Assembly (NCBI GenBank): GCA_001579985.1
Contig: LRSR01012487.1
Span: forward strand, 1-37,196
Length of the DNA: 37,196 nt
Origin: Hypsibius dujardini
Taxonomy: Eukaryota > Tardigrada > Eutardigrada > Parachela > Hypsibiidae
Direction of reading: 5' to 3'
Below are positions 32,233 to 37,196 of the stretch, piece after piece (within the stretch, counting starts at the first letter, position 1; each line of letters opens with the position of its first letter). Below the pieces are notes generated by a model. It was given only the letters and a program-made list of their open reading frames with translations. It was not told the DNA's origin and searched no databases. Made by a program: the position numbers and the translations under genes.

Positions 32233-32426
32233 CTGATTAATTCTAGTTGCAGAAGCTGCAGGATTATGACTGAAAAGCCATTGATAATAGATTTATCGTC
32301 ATCAGTTTGAAAGGTGCCAGCGCAGCCAACATACACGGTTTTATCCCGTAAATCGGCCCCGCATGAATCAACATAAAACAGCTGATTGTTCTGAGTAAAA
32401 ACTTGTTCCACTTGTTCGCAGCAGAA
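32233..32426 (-). pseudogene. Isolated tetraspanin-like exon (large loop and TM4)
   Basis: An open frame bounded by a possible acceptor (CATGTTCAG) and a donor (ATCAG|GTTGGT). It reads VQFCCEQVEQ at the start, then VDSCGADLRDKTVYVGCAG, and a hydrophobic end (IINGFSVIILQLLQLELI). The CC, SC and GC cysteines followed by a membrane segment match the order in a tetraspanin large extracellular loop and TM4, but the diagnostic CCG is CCE. No TM1-TM3 exons were found upstream. It could be a gene fragment or a divergent gene I could not complete. Confidence 0.28.
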
Positions 32427-33940
32427 CTGAACATGTGTTCTCAATGTGTTGTTTTGGGGTTGGTGTAGAAATTACTTGCAGTAGAAGGGTATGCAGTTTT
32501 TAAGAATTTTTGTCAAAATTTCTACTTCAACAATATGACAGAGAGCTATCCAAAACATTTTGTTCTTAAGCTTAACAAAAGCAATCTAGAGTCCCGGCAA
32601 ATTGGGCAAGCAAAATCCCAAGATTGGAGGCAAGCCTGTCTGGGCAGAAGGGGCCGTAGCCGATTGCAATCACCTTACTGGCGGGCACTTGGCACACCAC
32701 TGGTGGTGACGTGGTGTAGATGTGCATCGCAATTAATTTTTATTTTTATGCTAGTTTTTGTTTGCTACATGTATTTTTACTATATTTAATTTTCCTTTAT
32801 TTTTTACAGCATTCCGCTTTAGGTCCGATGGATGCTAGAAATGACGTATCTCCGTCGCGAGTGGTCCTTCCTGGTCGATTTCCGGAATTTCCGATGTCCG
32901 ATATGGATCGGCGAGTAACACATCCCTAATCTCACAACCATTTTGCAGGACCTTTCCCGTATCATTTCCCTCAACGTCCCACGAATCATGACTCGCAACG
33001 GTTCCGGTCCAATTCTCGGTGTCGAGTGCACACTTTCCTCCAACGGCAGTCGATGTGCTTTCCCCCACTGAATCGGTCCTGCCGTTGTGCCCGTTCTTTC
33101 GTCATGTCCTGTTTCTAGATTCGTTCAGCCATTTTTCATCCTCGCTTTTTTAATTCATTAGTTATTATATCATGTGGCTACCTTCCTGAGTTGTGCGACT
33201 AAATAAAAATTATCACTGGCTGTCTTCCCTGTTGACCACGGTTTCGGAACTTTATAGTAATCGATGTGTTTACCCAATGTGCGATGATCTTCTCAGGTCT
33301 TTTTAGTATCCTGGTAGACGGGCATTAGCTCACACCGTTCTTTTTTTTCTTTCAAGCTTTCGGCTGTATTATGGTAGCTAAGAGGAAGCATCAGGCTAGG
33401 CTTGATCTTAAGGGCACTGTGTTCTAGAGTCTCTCCGACGTGAATCACGTGTCACGGACAATTTCATGTTTGGTCTGGCAGACGTCAGTTATCCTCCACA
33501 CAACGGAGGCTCACTGTGGTACACAGTTGCTCACGGTTGCTCATCACTCGTAACTGCTCACCGCTCATGTATTCGGACTGTACTGCATGTTTACTTGATG
33601 TTTGTATGTTGTCGGAAGTACAGCCGAACCGGGAGTGTTTGGCGGGACGATTGTTATTTGCGCGAACGTGTGTGCCGCGACTGGTTTTCTACTTCATATA
33701 CTCGTACGGCGTGGGTTTTAGTAGTCAGTCTAGTTCTTCAATCTACAGTAGTTCTGGGTCTTCATCGTTTCTGCCCTTTCCTTTCGGAGCTACCGCTCCT
33801 CCTCATTTCTTCCCCCTCATCTATGTAAAGCCAACTGTCTCCAATTAATACGAAACCCCACTTCCGGTCTCTTCCCTTCGTTGGCCTTCGGGCAATAGAA
33901 AGTAGAGGCGACACACGTGCTCATCAATGGTTCATGAGTT
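32427..33940. other. Stretch with no firm gene
   Basis: A plus-strand open segment after a good acceptor (TTTTTTACAG, near 32811) reads about 36 codons to a possible donor. A second acceptor (TTTTGCAG, near 32949) follows. The frames give no recognisable protein. A GC-richer block at 32590-32715 differs from its AT-rich surroundings and might be a repeat copy. Confidence 0.3.
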
Positions 33941-34312
33941 TTAGTCAACAGGCAATATCGAATTTCCTCCAGCTTTCTGGAACTGACTGATATCGGCACG
34001 AACCTTCAGCTCTTCCTGCTTGCTGTGACGGAGCCGCAATAATTTAATAATAATAAGGTTAAGGCTGCCGACCCGACTAATTATTTTAAGTTAATTTGCT
34101 GTAGGGATAAAAAAGGTTTGAGAAACACAATAATGTGGGTAAATTATGCAAAGGAAAATGAAGGATTACTTAACCAATAAAAACCCTACAATCACAAAGG
34201 TGAGCCCGTTCACACCGGCAAAGAACGATGGTTCCATCTCGGCGGGGACCGCTCGCGATGCTGGTGCATCAAAAACCCATCTATGCCGCGCGTTTTCCCC
34301 CCGGTGATCCAT
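33941..34312 (-). CDS. Possible small single-pass membrane protein
   Basis: ATG at 34312, exon 1 to 34185, then exon 2 34064-33941, joined at phase 2 (GG|GTTTTT donor, GGCAG acceptor); 83 aa. The product has a polar N-terminus (MDHRGENARHRW...), a hydrophobic segment made across the junction (FFAGVNGLTFVIVG plus LNLIIIKLL), and a charged tail (RLRHSKQEELKVRADISQF) ending LPVD. The joined membrane helix of about 24 residues followed by Lys/Arg argues for this model. Against it, the donor is weak and a better-looking donor (TTG|GTTAAG) lies 9 nt on, but it does not keep this frame. I do not recognise the family. Without splicing the ORF ends after 48 residues. Confidence 0.42.
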
Positions 34313-34717
34313 TGTGGCCGCACACCGCGAAACGGCTCCGTGAAACTGCTTTTATTTGCTTTTACTTTTGATTAGTCAAGTTTATGCTTGTGTTCTGCAA
34401 TATGTTTTTTTTGATTTTGAGGCGATCCTTGAATACCTGAATACTTGCACGTGCACGATCACTAACTGCGTAAATTTATTGTGCATTCGGTGTTTTTGAG
34501 CATTACGTCGTACTCTGTGAGGATCCGGTTGGTCCACAACAGGATGAAGATGAGAATTTAAGGCTCAAAGCTGACCAACCCAACTAGCAAACCGTTGGAC
34601 ATAGTTTCAAATCAGCACCCTCCACCGCCCGATTTGAACGCGCCTCGTAAGGGTTGGCCATACTTAACACTACTGTAAATCCGCCCAGTCTATGCTGTAT
34701 TTGTTTTACAGTACTTT
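34313..34717. other. Intergenic stretch, no gene recognised
   Basis: AT-rich, no ORF with context. It includes the 5' flank of the possible small membrane protein gene. Confidence 0.35.
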
Positions 34718-35342
34718 GGGTGCGTCTCAAATCAGTAAAGTATTGAAATATAACGCCCGTATGGTTCACATTTGAGAGACTCGGCGGTCGAAGCTCGTAA
34801 AGAACTAAAAACAGATGTTATGGTTTTAAACTGGATTTGTTTTGAGTCGGTTCGATACAATGGTTTGCTGAATCACCATCTCAGATTTTGTTGGTTTGCT
34901 GTCCGTTTAGTTTTGCAACAAATTCATGGCGGAACGGAAAAAACCGCTAAAATTTTTACCATATGTTTTACTCATTCCTTTTTTGTGATTCGATCATTCC
35001 CGCTGGGAAAAAACTCTCTGGAAGGTAACCCAAAAACTACCTCACAAAGGTGGTTACATTCGATACGGCGCAAACAATGGTAAATTTACGTCATTCGCAA
35101 CGGGATTAGATCGTATCTAAAAAATTTGAGACAATCGTACGATTCGAGGTATGGTTCTTCCAAAGCTTCGATGCGTTACGGTTCGATATGAATCTGAGAC
35201 GGGAAGACTTTCGAACCATCCTATTGTCTCGGATCTTTTTGGTTTACAAAACCGTATCTTAAGTTATGGTACAGAAAAACCAGTTATGTGAGACAGCGTT
35301 ATGGTTAAGTTACGTGTTTCGATACAGATTTGAGACGCACCC
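34718..35342. mobile_element. MITE-like element with terminal inverted repeats
   Basis: GGGTGCGTCTCAAATCAGTA at the left end is matched in reverse complement at the right end (GGGTGCGTCTCAAATCTGTA). The interior is 625 bp without a transposase. It contains repeated GGTTCGATA-type and (T)GAGAC motifs in both orientations, typical of subterminal repeats. The flanks share AGTACTTTG (left at about 34710, right at about 35351), but a clean target-site duplication directly at the ends is not evident. Confidence 0.6.
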
Positions 35343-35963
35343 TTTGAACAAGTACTTTGAATGGTCGCGCCTTAGAAGTCTGTAGCTGAGACTGAGATTA
35401 TCGGACCGTTATATCTCTCAGCCTCATTCAGTAGTGGCTTTAAGGGCCGCAAACTAGCCTCTCTGATCTTCATTCATAAGTTTCGTTGCGACAAGCTGTG
35501 TGTGTATGTCTGTATATCCGGCACTCGGCATTCTGAAGCAGGTGACCAGCGCCCGCTGCACTGCTCCCTCTCTCGCTAGCTATTCACGCTTACATTACCT
35601 GACCACGCCTGGAAAAGGCCTTGTCCCACTCCCTACTACACACTGTACTACCGCTGCTCTGCCCCCAGTCTTTCGGCGTGCTCATTCTTCCGAAATTTAC
35701 TCGCCTGCCATCTCTCCATCTCATACACCGTGCATTCCTCAACTCATATACTTGCTCCTTTATTTCGAGGTGTGGTCCTCCTGACTGATGCGAATTTTAG
35801 CATGCGCTGTCTCTTGTCCTGCGTAAAATCATGTATCCGTTCACTACGAGCATTATGCTAATACATTTGCCCGTGCCTGGCTAAAATCTTTCCCTGTGAC
35901 TGCCTGACCAAATTTAAATTTTCGGTCTACAAAAGGAGCAGAAATAGCAAAATACTGCCGGGT
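35343..35963. other. 5' region of the CDK4/6-like gene
   Basis: Pyrimidine-rich, C-rich DNA upstream of the ATG at 35964. No promoter motif recognised. Confidence 0.35.
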
Positions 35964-37031
35964 ATGAAGCCCATCCAGGAGCAGGAGGAAGTGACGAGCA
36001 ATGACAGCGGATTTGACGAGTTACAGTGCAGCGAGTCGTTGAGTGTCAGTCCCACTTTCCACATTCAATCCTCCTCGCTCTCCATCATGGAGCATCATCC
36101 CCATCAGCATTTGCAGCCACCACCACCACGGCAACAGCAACCGGAGGAACGTTCCCCGCTGGTCGAGTCTGGACGGTTGACCTACTATTCCGAGATGAGA
36201 AAGCGCAAAGTTTTGTACACTCCGGTGAGGGAAAGAGGGCGAGATAAGCAAAGTGATTAACATCTGTTCATGTTATCGTTTTTTCTTCTCTTTCACTTAA
36301 CGACTGAGCGTGAGGGGCAATTAAGAGTCACCTGCCTCGGCTTTGTCTAACAGGCCTGACCGTAGAGTTTAGAGACTGATAGCGGTGACCCAATTCCCTG
36401 ATGATAGTTGTATCAATTTTCGGAAGATTGTGTATTAATTAAATTTTTATTGTTGAGGGATAGTGAATGTCCGGCCGATTGGTTGATTTTGGTGTTGTAT
36501 TATCTGCCTGACTGTACGATTGATTGGAGTAGTTATTTGATTAATTAGTAACGTCAATATTGCTGCCAATGGTTTTCCTCCGCTTTGATTGGTTGATGGA
36601 GTAGCGGGTTTTTTGATTTTATTGCTCGTTTCGCGTGGTGTGCATCAATGCATTTTAGATTTAGCTAATTCTTGATGATTTAATTCGTCCGCGAGTAGTC
36701 CTTTTTAGAAGGAAAAGTCGGATTGCACGTTAGAGCCGCTGGTTGATTGATTGGTAATCAAGACATTCCTGAAAATCAACGAATCAATCGCTTAATTAGC
36801 TGTTTTCGTGAAACATTTTTTTCAATGGTGTTGGCTTGTTTATTTGCAGGTGAGAGAGCTAGGCGCAGGCGCCTTCGGCACGGTCTACCGTTGTGTTGAC
36901 TCAGAATCGCCAGATGCAGTGGCCATCAAGTACATTCGCATCCACGACGCCGTGGATGGGATCCCGCAATGGGCGCTGAGGGAGATCGCCCTGCTGCGTC
37001 GATGTTCCTCGCGCCATCCCAACATCATCAG
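35964..37031 (+). CDS. Cdk4/6: CDK4/6-like cyclin-dependent kinase, 5' part
   Basis: Two coding exons, 35964-36224 and 36850-37031 (phase 0 between them, phase 2 at the end). The gene runs past the window. The first 87 residues are a low-complexity extension (acidic/Ser start, then His/Gln/Pro-rich HHPHQHLQPPPPRQQQP) ending KVLYTP. This joins VRELGAGAFGTVYRC, the glycine loop, like the YEPVAEIGVGAYGTVYK of CDK4. VAIKYIRI supplies the ATP-binding Lys114, and IPQWALREIALLRR is the cyclin-binding alphaC helix (Glu132), where CDK4/6 have P-[IL]-S-T-[VI]-R-E-[VI]. HPNII follows as in all CDKs. CDK4/6 with cyclin D phosphorylates Rb in G1. Oddities are the long N-terminal extension, a Trp in the PSTAIRE-type helix, and Phe96 in place of the inhibitory loop tyrosine. 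The catalytic core lies beyond the window. Confidence 0.82.
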
Positions 37032-37196
37032 GTGCGGTTTAAACTAATTGTTATTTTTTAAACGTGCCATTTATTATTTCCATTACAAAGAAAAACCGGC
37101 TTAATTTTTTTCAATTTATTTTGTATTTAATTTTAATCTTACGGTGTTATGATCAATACGAAAAACGCGGTAAATTTTCAGTTTGTTCTAAAACGT
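37032..37196 (+). other. Start of intron 2 of the CDK4/6-like gene
   Basis: Begins with the donor GTGCGG after AACATCATCAG and is AT-rich to the end of the window. Confidence 0.6.

Noticed and set aside
32720-33115. Two plus-strand open segments after good acceptors
   Set aside because: The only donor between them forces a frame without any recognisable protein and there is no start codon exon, so I do not call a gene.
34840-35200. GGTTCGATA motifs resembling the tRNA T-arm / B box
   Set aside because: They recur as subterminal repeats inside the MITE-like element and no acceptor or anticodon stem can be built around them.

Overview
The window is nuclear DNA of a small-genome invertebrate animal. 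Genes are split by short GT-AG introns, non-coding DNA is full of CTGT/CAGA-type microsatellites, and poly(A) signals follow closely behind stop codons. Two secreted proteins with a CBM14 (peritrophin-A type) chitin-binding domain and Tyr/Pro/Lys repeats point to an ecdysozoan with a chitinous cuticle. A tardigrade is my best guess from gene compactness and composition, but this is inference and no marker gene is present.

Layout. 146-6064 (minus): two tandem fringe-like glycosyltransferase genes, each of 8 coding exons with the same phases; exons 2-8 also match in length. A 0.46-kb foldback repeat lies between them. 7036-9128 (minus): a class-A GPCR-like gene whose TM2-TM3 part is missing where a degenerate repeat array sits. 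10612-13530 (plus): two tandem two-exon genes for small secreted C2-like proteins, which weakly resemble the N-terminal (MNNL) domain of Notch ligands. 14090-16268 and 18318-19642 (minus): two cuticular CBM14 proteins. A short secreted C-type-lectin-like ORF (17435-17629, plus) lies between them. 20300-21299 (plus): a divergent dynein light chain LC8-like protein with an unusual hydrophobic N-terminus. 23068-26883 (plus): a PH-domain protein. 27251-31300 (minus): a complete 12-exon SLC26 anion transporter with a STAS domain. 32.2-34.3 kb: an isolated tetraspanin-like exon and a possible 83-residue single-pass membrane protein. 34718-35342: a MITE-like element. 35964 to the window end (plus): the first two coding exons of a CDK4/6-like kinase.

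I assembled the exon models by hand. For fringe A and B, both C2-like genes, both cuticle genes, the LC8-like gene, the PH gene and SLC26, every splice junction is GT-AG, every phase is consistent, and the summed length is a multiple of three. These genes do not form an operon or pathway. Fringe modifies Notch in the Golgi. The cuticle proteins are exported to the extracellular matrix. SLC26 is a plasma-membrane anion transporter. The CDK works in G1 cell-cycle control. The fringe pair and the C2-like pair could be linked through Notch signalling only if the MNNL resemblance is real.
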